From: Aquatica leii | Lineage: Eukaryota > Arthropoda > Insecta > Coleoptera > Lampyridae | DNA length: 64,000 bases | Reading direction: 5' to 3' | Assembly: GCA_035610365.1 (NCBI GenBank) | Contig: CM069432.1 | Location: 242,944,104-243,008,103, forward strand | Shown: positions 1-11,159 of the stretch, piece by piece | Layout: each line of letters begins with the position of its first letter | How positions within the stretch are numbered: position 1 is the stretch's first letter | Position numbers and translations under genes: made by a program | Notes under the pieces: model-generated | What the model saw: the letters and a program-made list of their open reading frames with translations, nothing else | Told to the model about the DNA's origin: nothing | Database searches by the model: none

Positions 1-2218
1 TCAGTTTATGAAACAAAAATGGCTACCAAAAAGGAGGTTATTCAAATCAAAAAAGAAACGTTAATAAATATTTTATTAAAGTGAGTATTACCCTTGTTTA
101 TATACATTATAATTAGACAATGAGAGCTTTATATGGAAACAGATTTTTTATTCATGTTAGATGGCGATAGTAAAAACAAGGTAATAATTAAATGCAAAGG
201 CTCAAACCGTGTTTAGTTATTGAAAGATTGCAAACGATGGCGGCACAAGTAAGCATACGCTATTAGTTCCGACATACGTGCAAAGCAATGTTTTACCAGT
301 TAACTTGCTTCATTCCTACAACTCTGAGTTTGCAAAAATAATTTGTACTCTTTAATTTTTGTTTATAAACAAAATATAGAATGAATAAATCCTGAAAACA
401 ATAAAATTATAATCGGTTGAGTGGTTTGTTTCATTTAGTTTGTTTAATTTTCTTTTCAAGCCGGAAACCAACGAAGATGTGCTAATTTAATTTTTTTAAA
501 ATTTTTATACTACTCAAAAGGCACATAAAATATAAATATACAAGCTTATTAGCACTTCAAAAATTCGGACTTCAGAACCAATTTAATGATTTAAATTTTG
601 GTATGAATTACTATTATAGTGCTCGCCGCTTATTGGAATCACGGTTAATGTTTTCAATCGGGTAATGTTATCGCTTTGCTAAAGTAACAATCCGGACGCA
701 TGCTACTATTTCCATTTATGTTATCAATTTATTCTTAGGTTTGTTTCTATACATGATCAATAACGCTTGTTTAGAGTGAAATTTTTTTAAAAAATAGTTG
801 TTTTGCATATTTATCTTATTGTTGCAGTGTTATTTATTTATTTAAATAATTTGACTGATTTACGGAACGGTACATTATTTCAACATCTGTACATACGTTA
901 TCTTCGAGAATTAACTTAGCAAGCATGTGCCTTTTTAGAATAACAAATCAAATTAATTACGTCTTATGTGATAACATTATTTTGTATTTATTTTTAGTGT
1001 CAGCATATTTCTGAGAAGAATTGTGTAGTTCTTAGAACAGTGAATGAAGTATCATGACGTTGTTTTTAATTTCTTGCTATTAACGTGTCAACAAACTGTT
1101 TCATGCTACATATCCGTTGGCTCAAAATGCTGCTTTTTTTAAACGTTTTCTAAAATTAATTTGTATTTATTTTTTATAGTATTTGAGCGATCAACACAAT
1201 AAAATAAACTACCAAATTTAGAAAATTTCTATTTGTTATAAATTAGATTAAAGTAAAAATTGTAAAAATTATAAAAGATACATTAATAACGAAATAACTA
1301 AAAAGGTTTATAAATTTAAGGAGACAGGCATGTTTAGCTAAGGGTGGTCTTTTTATGTCAATAAACAGAAATATTCTACATGTTTCTGTTTATTGACATA
1401 ATAAAAACTGGGTTTAGGATGTTGTAGGCAATGCTGGTATCATTTCTGGCCGAATGTATACGTTTCTAATTATGCAGTGCCCGCTGCTTAATTACGTTGG
1501 GAGTTGAAGTTTTTGATAACAATAACCGAATGATAACAATATCCGAAATTCAAAAAACAATGCTTATTTGTTAGAAAGCAGTAGATACATACAGCGTGTA
1601 TGTGATTAACAGGTTGTTAATTTAGAAGGTGAAATCAAAGCTTCAATACAAGCAAATAAATTTTGTACGTTCAATTATAAAATTGTCTTCTATTAGGGGA
1701 TTGATTATGTTTCTCAGAATACCAGTTGTTTACGTAGACCGAATTTCATAACATAAATGTTATCGTGCATAGATATAATTTTCTTTCAAGGTTATTTTAC
1801 ATATAATAAAAAGATCGTATGTCTTTTCCAAATCTCTGAAACTGTATCTTTATAGATTACTGTAAGACAATATACTGATCTCTAACTTATAAATCTGTAA
1901 TTTTAATAAAAGCAGCGCCAGATATGTCAATTTTGCGTTTTCATCCAAAACTACTAACGTTTTGCATCCAAGTTAATGTTTCCAATTTTAGCGCAGTCAT
2001 TGTCTAACTATAATGTATATAAACAAGGATATTACTATATTATTTACGTTTTCTTATAGTTATATTATCATTATGGAAAATATTGCTTCTATATAGATAG
2101 TTAGGTTTTGTTTTATGTTTACCGATACAAAATTTCTAATTCTATAATGTTCTTGCTTAACTCCTTTTATCCTTTATTTTAGATAATATTATAAAGGAGT
2201 ATAAACCCACTAAAGGAT
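1..2218. other. AT-rich DNA without recognisable gene
   Basis: No reading frame of convincing length or composition, no recognisable transposon end and no RNA gene was seen. Apart from the hairpin at 1350-1408 the stretch looks like intergenic or intronic AT-rich DNA. Confidence 0.6.
1350..1408. repeat. Short near-perfect inverted repeat (hairpin)
   Basis: Two arms containing ATGTCAATAAACAGAAA and its exact reverse complement are separated by about 11 bases (TATTCTACATG), giving a stem of about 22 bp plus a partly paired AT-rich base. It may be the core of a tiny MITE or a small hairpin RNA. The perfect pairing is more like a recent foldback than a conserved microRNA precursor, which normally has bulges. 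Confidence 0.7.
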
Positions 2219-3316
2219 TTATAGTTGAAAAAAAAATGTTCGGTGTGGACAAAAATCACCAACGAATGTAATACATCTGCTCAAACAGGCCTCCGAACAG
2301 CAAAATACCTGAAACTTTGAAACTTTGTTTGTATATATGAAACTGAAGATAAAACAGATAAAACTGAGCCACCTGGAAATTGCTTCGAAGTACGGCTTAC
2401 TATTTTGGTAAATTGGAAGAGAAATACAATGAAACCTAATATTAATTTGTATCCTTAGTAAAAATGGGCAAATGGGAATGATTTCATGTGATTGAACCTG
2501 GACTATCTCGTATTTTTGTCCTTCGCACACTCCTATTTCCTGCAAAACATGCGGCAACTCTTCCCGAGTTAAAAAAAGAAAAATTTCAAAAGCAAAAAAT
2601 TATAAACTGTCAATTACTGAAAGAAGTAATATTATTTAATCAAGTTTAACCATTAACTTGCGATGTCGGTCTCCCTGACCGGCATCAGAATTTTCACTTT
2701 GAATATAATTTTTTCCTGTAGGGATAACTTTATGATTTCTGGACTACCTGTTCCTCATTTTATTATCTACCAATTGGTACTATTTTCCACTCCTCTCCAG
2801 TAGACATTATTTTCTTTGAATATTTTTCTAATGTTCAGTACGTCTCCGAGACAGGTAGTCGCGTGTAATGTTAATTATCGCATCAGTTCTCGAGAACATT
2901 ACAGTTTATATCTTTGTGTTTAGTTACTTTTGAATCTAATAATTAGATATTATATTATTACGTATTGTTTTCAAAGACTATTTTATTATAAAAATTATAT
3001 TTTTAATTGACCGTAAGTTATAGAATTATTGCTAATATTTTGTTATTTAGAATGTTATACAGGGTGTTTTATAAGCGTAACTATAAAAGTAATCATCAAT
3101 TGATAATATTTTCAAAATACGAATAATTTCTACAATGAAGAGTTGTTTGTAATGCAATATTATACATCAAATGGGCAGGATACCTAGTATAATTCATAAA
3201 TTAGAACATTTTTTTGCACTATTTCCTGTTACATTCATAAAACTATATTGTTCGTACTAAGATAAGAACGTCTTCCGGGTTTGGACCGTGTCAATGTTGT
3301 AACCGAAGTTACCAAC

Positions 3317-3348
3317 GTTTCGCCCACTTTCGTAAGGGGCTTCATCAG
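3317..3348 (-). ncRNA. Hammerhead-ribozyme-like core (PLE 1)
   Basis: On the minus strand the sequence reads CUGAUGA, then A, a GCCC...GGGC stem II with a 10-nt loop, then GAAA. This is the conserved hammerhead core in the correct order and spacing. After GAAA a stem III can form around GUAAC-UUCG-GUUAC. A good stem I was not found, so in vivo cleavage is uncertain. Hammerhead motifs are known in terminal repeats of Penelope-like elements, and this one lies about 260 bp downstream of the PLE endonuclease frame. Confidence 0.75.
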
Positions 3349-3409
3349 GGCGTGAGAGAAATCGAAGAACTCAAGCAAGCAATCGAAATCTAACTAAACA
3401 TTTCTCAAA

Positions 3410-3560
3410 AGTTAGGTAATCAACTTGTGAACCAAGCCAGATTCTAAACTCAGAAAAGGTAAGAAATAAACGATAAACTCGAAAAAGCAAACGATAATCT
3501 AACAAAGAACCACTACAGAGTTGGGTAATCAACTTGTGAACCAAGCCAGATTCTAAACTC
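3410..3560. repeat. 42-bp direct repeat, two copies 109 bp apart
   Basis: Copies at 3410-3451 and 3519-3560 begin AGTTRGGTAATCAACTTG and end ATTCTAAACTC, differing by one base. They lie in the 3' untranslated region of the PLE. They could be PLE tandem substructure or template-slippage products. Confidence 0.85.
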
Positions 3561-3612
3561 TATAGAAGTGACTTAAAAAGAAATAGTCTCCGTATATAAA
3601 GAAGAAGCATCG

Positions 3613-4362
3613 TCACGGGTAGTTAAGCTCGACTCTGATTGGGTTACGGTTGAACGGGACCGGGAACCAAAGAGTGGATAGCTCGAAACTAAGATCACGA
3701 TTGAAGTTATTGGGATGTTTGATGATTTCTATGCTCTCTCGAAATTTCCTGTTAAAAAAGAATAGAGATTTGGCAATCACCGAAACGTTATCGAAATCTA
3801 TCTTGTGACCTGTAGTGAAATAATGTTCAGCAACCGCATACTTAGAAATATGCCTTTTCCTTATACAACGATCATGTTCTGAAATGCGAGTAATGACGGA
3901 ACGACCGGTCTCACCAATGTAGACTAAACCACATGAACAAGGAATTTGGTATACACCTTGAGATGAAAGTGTTGGAAATTTGTCCTTGGGAGAAGGAAGA
4001 ATCTGAGAGATTTTACCTGTCGAGTTGAAAATAGGTTTGATACCATTCTTACGAAGAAGTTTCCCTATCTGATCTGTAACCTTGTAAATGTAGGGTAAAA
4101 AGGCCAATTTCGGATTGGATTCGAGAGTTGAAATGTCCTTAGGTAATCGAGTACGTGGATGTAGACGACGATTAATAACTCTATGAATATCTAGCTTCAT
4201 ATAACCATTGTTCACTAAAGTTCTAGTAAGATGACAGAGTTCCGAGTCTAGATTCTCAGGTTGACAAATAGAAAAGGCGCGATGAACCAAAGATTCAATA
4301 ACAGAACGTTTCTGTGCAGGATGATGATGAGACGAAGCATGCAGGTATCTATCAGTATGGGT
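3613..4362 (-). pseudogene. Penelope-like polyprotein, C-terminal GIY-YIG endonuclease
   Basis: The frame is open without a stop from about 4362 to 3613, with no credible start because the 5' part of the element is missing. The distal half reads GVYQIPCSCGLVYIGETGR, the GIY-YIG nuclease core with the paired cysteines typical of Penelope-like elements, followed by RISEHD and a basic, histidine-containing tail. Upstream is the usual PLE linker with LPYIYKVTDQIGKLLRKNGI. In PLEs this domain nicks DNA for target-primed reverse transcription. The reverse transcriptase is lost, so the frame is a fragment, though the remaining 250 or so codons are intact, which suggests recent insertion. Confidence 0.85.
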
Positions 4363-4365
4363 GGG

Positions 4366-4965
4366 TTATCAAAATGTATATGCCAAACAAGCCTGCTAAA
4401 TATGGCATAAAATAACTTTGCATGACTGATGCAAAAACATCATACTCTTACGACAGCTTCTCAAAAAGCGGAACAAAATGATAATGAATTGCCAGAAATA
4501 ATATCATTCTATAACTTTACAAAAGGAGGTGTTGATACTCTTGACATGAAATGTGCGAACTACTCATCAAATCGCAGAACTCGTAGATGGCCAATGGCAA
4601 CTTTTTATAGAATTATAGATATAAATTCATTTACACTATACCTACATTATAAAAACGTAACCCCATGTACTAGATTTAAATTTGCGAAAAATTTAGCAAT
4701 GAAACTGATCGTGCCACAATTGGAAAATAGAGTGAACAATACCAGAGTTTCCAAAGAATTAAAAGATTTGATTTCGTCTATCTTGGGAACGTCTAGTGAA
4801 CAACATAGAACAGACGATATGTCAGACGGTCTTGAAAAAAGGAAAACATGTCATTTGTGTCCTTATTATAAGAAAAGAAAGACTGCTTATAAATGTGTGT
4901 TATGCCAAAAACCAATTTGCTTAGAGTGCTCAAAAAAACTGTGTAGAAAGTGTTTAGTTGAATGA
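4366..4965 (+). pseudogene. piggyBac transposase, C-terminal part
   Basis: The segment starts with MYMPNKPAKYGIK, the motif preceding the second catalytic region of piggyBac transposases, then a stop and an internal deletion near 4414-4440. It resumes as an open frame from 4429 with FYNFTKGGVDTLDMKCANYS and RRWPMATFYRIID, both standard family motifs (DDE_Tnp_1_7). The end carries the cysteine-rich domain with CHLCPY, CVLC, CLEC and CRKC, which binds the terminal repeats. Family proteins are about 550-600 residues; only about 190 remain. Confidence 0.88.
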
Positions 4966-5370
4966 AGAGGAAAAAAGGTATAATATTAATTATTAATGTT
5001 TAAAAATCAATAAAACACCGTTTGTTTATACAAAATTTGTCTATTTTGTCTCATCCCTATAACAAATATTTGATATGCACACGATTTTAATTACGGTCTC
5101 ACAGACCGCTAGTCGCGCATAAGGTTAGTATTTCGTACATTGCAAGTTAAGGGTTAAGAAAATATAAAGCACAGTATCAGTCATATAAATTAAAAATTAC
5201 AATAAATTATGTTGTTTTTATACATTTTGCATATTAAAAACTGTTGCAATTAATGTTGTGCTAATTTTGAGTCGGCAGCCACATTGCAAGCAAGGAAATC
5301 CGCTCTGCAAAACTCCAAAGAAAATTTCTACGGTATTATTGTCATAATATGTGCTCTGCTTTATGCTACT

Positions 5371-5936
5371 TCACTGGCATTTGCTGGATGTAAGCAGATG
5401 AGGTTTACATGGATATCCACTATCACCTAATAAGTAACCATTGCTATATCTTCCGATGCGAAATTGAACTCGAAGAAGATATTTATTGAAAATAATATTG
5501 TCGTGTACTGATCCTGGCCAATAAACAATAAAATGCATGAATCTTAAGTTGGCATCACAAATTGTTTGAAGATTAATGTTAAAATATCCTTTTCTGTTGT
5601 AATACGATTCAGCATTTAGACCATCAACTGATTGTATATACACATATGTGCAATCGACAGCTCCCACTACACGTGGAAAACCAGAAATGCAAATGAACCG
5701 TTGTATTGTTTTCATTAATTGTTTGGTAGATCTAGGCATCTATATATATTGATGGGAGAGCCCAGCAATTTCATTTGTGACACGCTGGATAGAGCAATTA
5801 ATATTTGTACTCTTGTATCAAAAGATTTGTTTCGATAGCTTGTTGATTCGATTCTATCTCTAATTGCATGTACCAAGTTTATAATGGTGGCCTTGTTTAA
5901 GCAAAACCTCTTCCTGAAATCAATGTCATTTAACAA
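5371..5936 (-). pseudogene. PIF/Harbinger (HARBI1-like) transposase fragment
   Basis: Two minus-strand frames join at about 5715-5740 by a frameshift. The first (5936-5715) has the N-terminal helical region NDIDFRKRFCLNKATIINLV. The second (5739-5371) has the DDE nuclease part: VVGAVDCTYVYIQ with the first Asp, the KGYFNINLQTICD block, FIVYWPGSVHDNIIF, and YLLGDSGYPCKPHLLT with the second Asp. The third acidic residue lies beyond the truncation. Terminal repeats were not found. Confidence 0.82.
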
Positions 5937-6382
5937 TTCAAAATGATTTTCTTTATCTCGTATAAACCTTACGCTGCGAAGCTGTCTTCAAAGCTACTCG
6001 AGGAAGAATGCAAGTTGAACTACATAATTATTTTTGTTTAATAATTTTTTTTTAACTTATAGAACAAAATTATAGAAAACTTGTAAAGTTAAAAACTTAT
6101 GTACGACATTACAATTTTTCCGCACATTGTTACAATTGTTTAAGCACTGAAAAATCAATTAAAAGCATAATAATTAAGGATGATACGTTTTATTTATAAA
6201 CTTAATGTTTTTTAAGAATTAAGTTTAAAGACATTCTAATAAGTAATTGTATTAGAAGTCAATACAAACGTGTAGATATGACTTTTATGACAACATAACC
6301 TTTAAAAAATATGTAGACGTTCCTTCATCATTTCTTATATATAAGTTTAACTTTATTTGTTGCCTTTGCCTTACAAATTCGT

Positions 6383-8687
6383 TTGTGCTATACTACATAC
6401 AACCTACATTCCATTCTATATTTACATTTACATTTACATTCTATTTATTTATTTATTTTTTTAAATACATTTTCTTATCTCTTCTCTCCCTTTCCCTCCT
6501 GCTCCATACTTCTTCCATCCATTCCGCTCCTTTTCCGTTTTCATCTAAGATTTCTTCTATTTTCATCACCTCTTCTCTTAGTTCCCTGCATTTCTGTCTC
6601 ATGTGGTTAAGGTCTTCCGTTTCTTCTCCACATAGCCTGGACATCTTTTCTGGTTCTTCTTTCCCTAACTCCTCGTTGCCACATCTGAACCTTGCTACCA
6701 TTTTTTTCTTTTTGTTGCTTTTAATCTCTCTATCTTTTAAATATTCCGACACTCCTTCACTCTTGATATCTTTATAATTCCTATTATATCTGCCTTCTTT
6801 TATCTTTGTCCATCTTTCTTGTTTTTCGATGTCTCTATCTCTCCTTATTATTTCTTCCCTTATCCCTACTCCCTCCCTCAGTTTTCATCATCTCTTTCAT
6901 TTCCTTTTCCTCCTTAGCCACCAACACTATGTCATCCGCATACGCCAACGACCATACCTTAGCTCTCCCTACCACTATCCCTCCTGTCTGTTGTCCTCTC
7001 ATTGTCTCTTCCAGATCCCCCGTATATACTGAGAACAGGCTTGGGCTCAGTGGACATCCCTGTCTCAACCCTCTCTTTGTGATGAATTTCTCGCTCTCTT
7101 CCCCATTCACTTTAACCCTGCTCCTCGTTTCTTCGTAGATTTCCTCTATTCTTTGTATTAATCTTTCATTGATTTTTTTTCTTTTCATATATTCCCACAG
7201 CTTTTCCCTATTCACTTTGTCAAAAGCAGCTTTTAGATCTACGAATAGTGCCACCATTTTCCCTCTTTTTTTTCTAGTTCTTTATTTGCTAAGTGTTTCA
7301 GTATATATATGTTGTCTATCGCCCTTCTTCCTTTTCTGAATCCCGCTTGTCCGTCTGGTACCAAACTTCTTTCCTCTATTTCCTTCTGTAGTTTTTCTTG
7401 CAGTATTGTCGCATATAATTTGTATGCCGTTTCAATAATGTTACCCCTCTATAATTCTTGACTTTATTTTTTTCGCCTTTTTTATGGATTGGGCAAATTA
7501 GTCCCTCTCTCCATCTCTCTGGAAATCCTTCCCCTTTCCATATTTTGTTTAGTATTTCCGTCATCCTTTTTGTTACACTTTCTCCCCCGTGTATCCACTC
7601 TTCTCCTTGTATCCCATCTTCTCCTGCCGCCTTTCCTTTTTTTATATTCTTTATCGCCTCTATTACTTTTTCTTCACTTATTCTATCCCTATCTCCTTCT
7701 TCCTGTCTTACTACAGCGTCTTTTCTTTTTTCTGCTTTTGTTCTTCCCCTCCCAACAGGTTCCGAAAATATATCTCCCATTCTTTAATTTGTATTCCCTT
7801 TGTCATCATGTTTTTTTTCCTCTGTTTCTTTAGGTACTTCCATACATCTTCTTCCGTTTTTATTCCTTTGATCTGCTCCTCTTGTTTCTTTTTGTTTTTT
7901 CCTTCTTTCTGTGGCATGTTTTTGTATATTTTTACTGCTTCTTTGTATTCTTCTTTTCTTCTCTCCTTTTTTTCGACTGTCTTAATGCTCTTCTTGCATT
8001 TTTCTTTGCTTCCTTGCATTCCTTATCCCACCATTTCTTCCATCCTGTTTTCTCCCCCTTCCACTTTCTAAATCTGACTCTCTCTGTTGCTTTCTCCATC
8101 ATCTCTCTCATTTCCTCTACACTTTCTTGTAATTCCTTCCCTATCCATACCGTTTTCCCTATTCTCTCTTTATATCTTTTTATACCCTCATCTGTCCACT
8201 TTTTTTTAGTTATGTACTTCTCCTCTTCCTCTCTCTCTTCTCTTTCTCTTCCTTCCATTGTCATTTCCAGTGGTTGATGGTCTGACTACCCTTTCTCCCA
8301 CTTTAAATGTCTTTACCTTTTCTGCCGCCTCTTCATTTGTCATTATAAAATCTATTATTGACTCTCCCCTTCCTCCTATGTACGTAAATTCCCCCTTTCC
8401 ATCTTCTTCCCTGTTCCCGTGCATTACTTCATACTCTTTTTCGTTGCACAATTCCAGCGGTCCTTCTCCCTCTTTATTTATCACCTTGTCCTTTGTTTGT
8501 CTCTTTCCCGTCCCTTTTCTTTCTTGTATTCCCCCCTCTTCCCCTATTCTTGCGTTGAAGTCCCCTCCTACTATTATCAATCCCTCTTCCTTCTCTTCTA
8601 TCATCTCTTCTATGTTTTTCCTTGTCTCTTTCATTCTACTGCTATAAACCGTCACTACTTTTATTTTTGTTTTCATTTCTTATAGAA
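6383..8687 (-). mobile_element. Non-LTR retrotransposon (LINE), 5'-truncated
   Basis: A minus-strand LINE extends from about 8687 (5' truncation inside the endonuclease) to its 3' end near 6383-6460, where the minus strand carries AATA and AATGTA tandem repeats as a tail. Endonuclease, reverse transcriptase and a C-terminal zinc-knuckle region are all visible but in several frames. The strong purine bias of the sense strand creates long spurious frames on the opposite strand. Clade assignment within the APE-type LINEs is not safe from motifs alone. Confidence 0.85.
6453..8676 (-). pseudogene. LINE ORF2: APE endonuclease, reverse transcriptase, zinc knuckle
   Basis: From 5' to 3' on the minus strand: endonuclease motifs IIVGGDFNARIG, IIDFIMTNEEA and, after a frameshift, SDHQPLEMT (8676-8250); a lysine/glutamate-rich linker; reverse transcriptase with ERWREGLICPIHKKG, AGFRKGRRA, FVDLKAAFDKV, RGLRQGCPLSP and the catalytic LAYADDIVLV (7780-6880); and a C-terminal VARFRCGNEE...RLCGEE zinc-knuckle region ending at 6453. 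At least five frame changes divide it, so the copy is inactive. The first part of the endonuclease is missing. Confidence 0.85.
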
Positions 8688-8889
8688 AAGTCGTATGGTG
8701 ACCACACCAGTTTTTTTTAATACGTTGTTTTAATTTTTGTAGTTTAATTAGTTTATGATGTTTAATTTAATCATAAAAATTAGTTTTCACTAATAATATA
8801 TTATTAATAACTTTTTAAAGTTTGGTCAAATTAATGACGCCTTCTTTTAGGAGGTTGGATGAAAGCAACTACTTCAGTAATTTTGCGAC

Positions 8890-8919
8890 GTTTCGTGCTC
8901 AGGATAAACACTTCATCAG
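8890..8919 (-). ncRNA. Solitary hammerhead-ribozyme-like core
   Basis: On the minus strand: CUGAUGA, A, GUG...CAC stem II (3 bp, 11-nt loop), GAAA, then CGUCGC. This is the same arrangement as the cores at 3.3 and 26.9 kb, but no PLE reading frame adjoins it. It is probably a solo PLE terminal repeat. The stem II is short and activity is not assured. Confidence 0.65.
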
Positions 8920-8930
8920 GTTCGTTCACT

Positions 8931-9866
8931 TTGTTGTAAGAAACAAACATTTTATATATTTTATAACATAAAATCAAAAATGTATAAAAACATAATTAAC
9001 AAACATGGCAGCACTTTAGAAGTTTGAGTGTTTTGAAATAACTAACATTATTGATTGTAAAAATTATTAATAAATATATTTAGGTAAACTACATAATTCA
9101 TAAATTAAAAAAACAAAGATATAAAATACAATCAAATGTTTAGCATATTAGTTTTTTTAATCTTTGTAACAAACAAGTATTGTGAACGACTCTGTGACGT
9201 AAAAAAAGTGTAGATACAGGGAACGCTTGCTAAAAGAAATAAAGATTAAAAAGGTTGAGTAACGTATCTCAAAACTAATTTACACTTTAATTAAACTTAA
9301 AAATTATTATAAACAAACCATGTTCTGTAATTATTTATTTGTATTAATATTTTGATAGTTGATAACAATATTTTGCAGTTTGTTTTATGTACAGTAACTA
9401 CATGCTCTACATGTTTCTGTTTTATTAAAAATCATTTATTTAAGTTTAAATAGTTTATTGAAAAATAAATACTATATGATAACGGTTGCTATATTTTATT
9501 AGCAACAAACTATTTCAATATCTAAGAAATACCTGCATAACATTTCATTAAGCTTGTTCTTGAACAGCATACTGCAGAGTTTATATTAAATTAAGTTTAT
9601 TGCAGCGTTATATATTAAAACTACACACTTGTAATTAATCAAAAGTTTCTAGTTGTTATTACAAGCAAATTAAAATTTAGAAACGTTTAGGTGGATGGAG
9701 GTTATTTTTCTAGTAACAAAATTAGTTTTTGTTATGGCCTTGCACACTGGTGTTTGCAAAACGTAAATTACATTACTGAATGTGTTTGGCTAATTAAATT
9801 ATAAAATTTTAGTTGAAATTATTTTTAATATAATTTATACGACGAGAATTTATTCAAACTACTCCT
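8931..9866. other. AT-rich DNA without recognisable gene
   Basis: No coding frame or repeat end was recognised. The part next to the hammerhead core may be the rest of a solo PLE terminal repeat. Confidence 0.5.
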
Positions 9867-9867
9867 A

Positions 9868-10023
9868 AGGCGGGTTGCACAAAGCAAATCAAAAATGTAG
9901 CAAGTGATTATTTCTGAAATCAATTGTTACATCACGAATAAACGTTGTTTCATTGGCTATGTAGCAATTGTTTTGAGAAATAATCAGTTGTTACATTTTT
10001 GATTTACTTTGTGCAACCCGCCT
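9868..10023. mobile_element. MITE with long terminal inverted repeats
   Basis: The left arm AGGCGGGTTGCACAAAGCAA and its continuation through ATGTAGCAAGTGATTATTTCT match the reverse complement of the right arm with few mismatches over about 55 bp. The unit is about 156 bp and is flanked on both sides by CTA, a plausible 3-bp target duplication as made by Harbinger-type elements. There is no coding capacity. Confidence 0.85.
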
Positions 10024-10024
10024 C

Positions 10025-11150
10025 TAGTGTAATATATTAAGACTAAGCGATTTCAAACATTTTCAAAACAATTACACGTTTACTACAACGAAGAGTTTAT
10101 GAAATATTATTTGAAAATCTATTGCGTTACAAAAATAAATGTAATTATAAAATGGATATCATACATAATAATAAAAAAATTATAGAACCGCAAAGTAATA
10201 AAACAAAATCTACGTAAAACTATGTTTTCTAAGTTAAATATTTAAATCTGGTCAAGTAGCATAAAAAATGGTTAAACTTTGGATTTTTTTCTCATATATT
10301 TATTTAAATAGGATTTTTACCACTTCATTATACATACATTCGACTACAAAAAAACATTGCAGTTGAAGCCCTTCTCAAAGTGTTGCCTCTTTGTTTCTTG
10401 TACAGACTCGTGATGATTTCAAAAATCCAAAAGCATTAAAAATTCTTAAGTTAGAATAAATTTGAGGGGCCACTACGATGGAGTTTTGCAAAATATTTCG
10501 AAATAAAAAATGAAAGCTGTTTGGAAAAAAAGTTAAATTTTTAAGGCATTTTATTTAACTTCAAAAGCTAAAAAAAATTATTATTGAAATAAATTTAATT
10601 ATCCTTCATTAAAAAAAAATCAAATGAATCGGTTGAATTGTTGAGGTTCTCGAGTGCTGCGCGCATTAGAAAATGTGGTTTCGAGAAAAACGCGTTTGAA
10701 GTAACAAAAAAATTGTAAAAAACGCATACAATTTTAATGGTTTCAAAACTGACGGGTAATCTTTAATGGATCATAGATGTACTTTTCTTTTTTTTTCAAA
10801 CATGCTTTGGTTTTGCATTTTGAGTTGTATTTTTTCAATCCGGGATTTTTTTGCAAACTTCTAGATTGGTTGCTCTGTGGTGTCTACGCGTTTCCTGTCA
10901 GATATCTGGGCAAAGTTTTTACTGTTCGTCCCTACGACAATTTCAAACACGCTAATGGTCTTTAAAATCGACGAATAACTTTTATTGAATATACCTGCAA
11001 CTATATATACTGTTATTTTAATAGATGTTGCCCCACAATGAAAATGCTTCGGCGCCAGTCTCCAAATGCCCGCATTAAAGTTCTCATTTCTATTTTAAGT
11101 ATTGGCAACGGTCATTTTTCAAATAAATCATCATTAGACAGAAATTCACA
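10025..11150. other. AT-rich DNA, no supported gene
   Basis: A frame at 10777-10965 has low-complexity composition and no family resemblance. The short phrase CGAGAAAAACGCGTTTGAAG near 10680 resembles subterminal sequence of insect Mutator-like elements and may belong with the transposase remnant at 11.2-11.6 kb, but this is weak. Confidence 0.4.
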
Positions 11151-11159
11151 TACTGGTTA

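Larger units (their letters stand above)
3270..4362 (-). mobile_element. Penelope-like element, 5'-truncated, nested in piggyBac
   Basis: Only the 3' part of a Penelope-like retroelement is present, on the minus strand: the linker and GIY-YIG endonuclease (3613-4362), a 3' region with a 42-bp direct repeat, and a hammerhead-ribozyme-like core (3317-3348). The reverse transcriptase catalytic motifs are absent. The junction with piggyBac sequence near 4362 is sharp, because the piggyBac frame MYMPNKPAKYGIK resumes at once. The 3' boundary is uncertain, somewhere in 3240-3290. Confidence 0.8.
2650..5153 (+). mobile_element. piggyBac-family DNA transposon, interrupted by a PLE
   Basis: The left end reads TTAA then CCATTAACTTGCGATGT. 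The right end, read inward on the minus strand, is TTAA then CCCTTAACTTGCAATGT. These are terminal inverted repeats of about 17 bp flanked by the TTAA duplication diagnostic of piggyBac. Subterminal blocks near 2844-2885 and 5094-5139 share GGTCTC-like and TAGTCGCG motifs. The interior holds the C-terminal part of a piggyBac transposase on the plus strand (4366-4965) and a Penelope-like insertion on the minus strand (about 3270-4362). The transposase N-terminus and catalytic core are missing, so this is a dead copy. Confidence 0.88.

Noticed and set aside
2219-2557. 112-codon minus-strand frame just left of piggyBac
   Set aside because: No family resemblance and low-complexity end; ELPHVLQEIGV looked promising but could not be tied to any protein.
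6383-8685. Many long plus-strand frames rich in Ser, Leu, Phe and Pro
   Set aside because: They are the antisense of the purine-rich LINE ORF2; the minus-strand frames contain ordered endonuclease and reverse transcriptase motifs, the plus-strand ones contain none.
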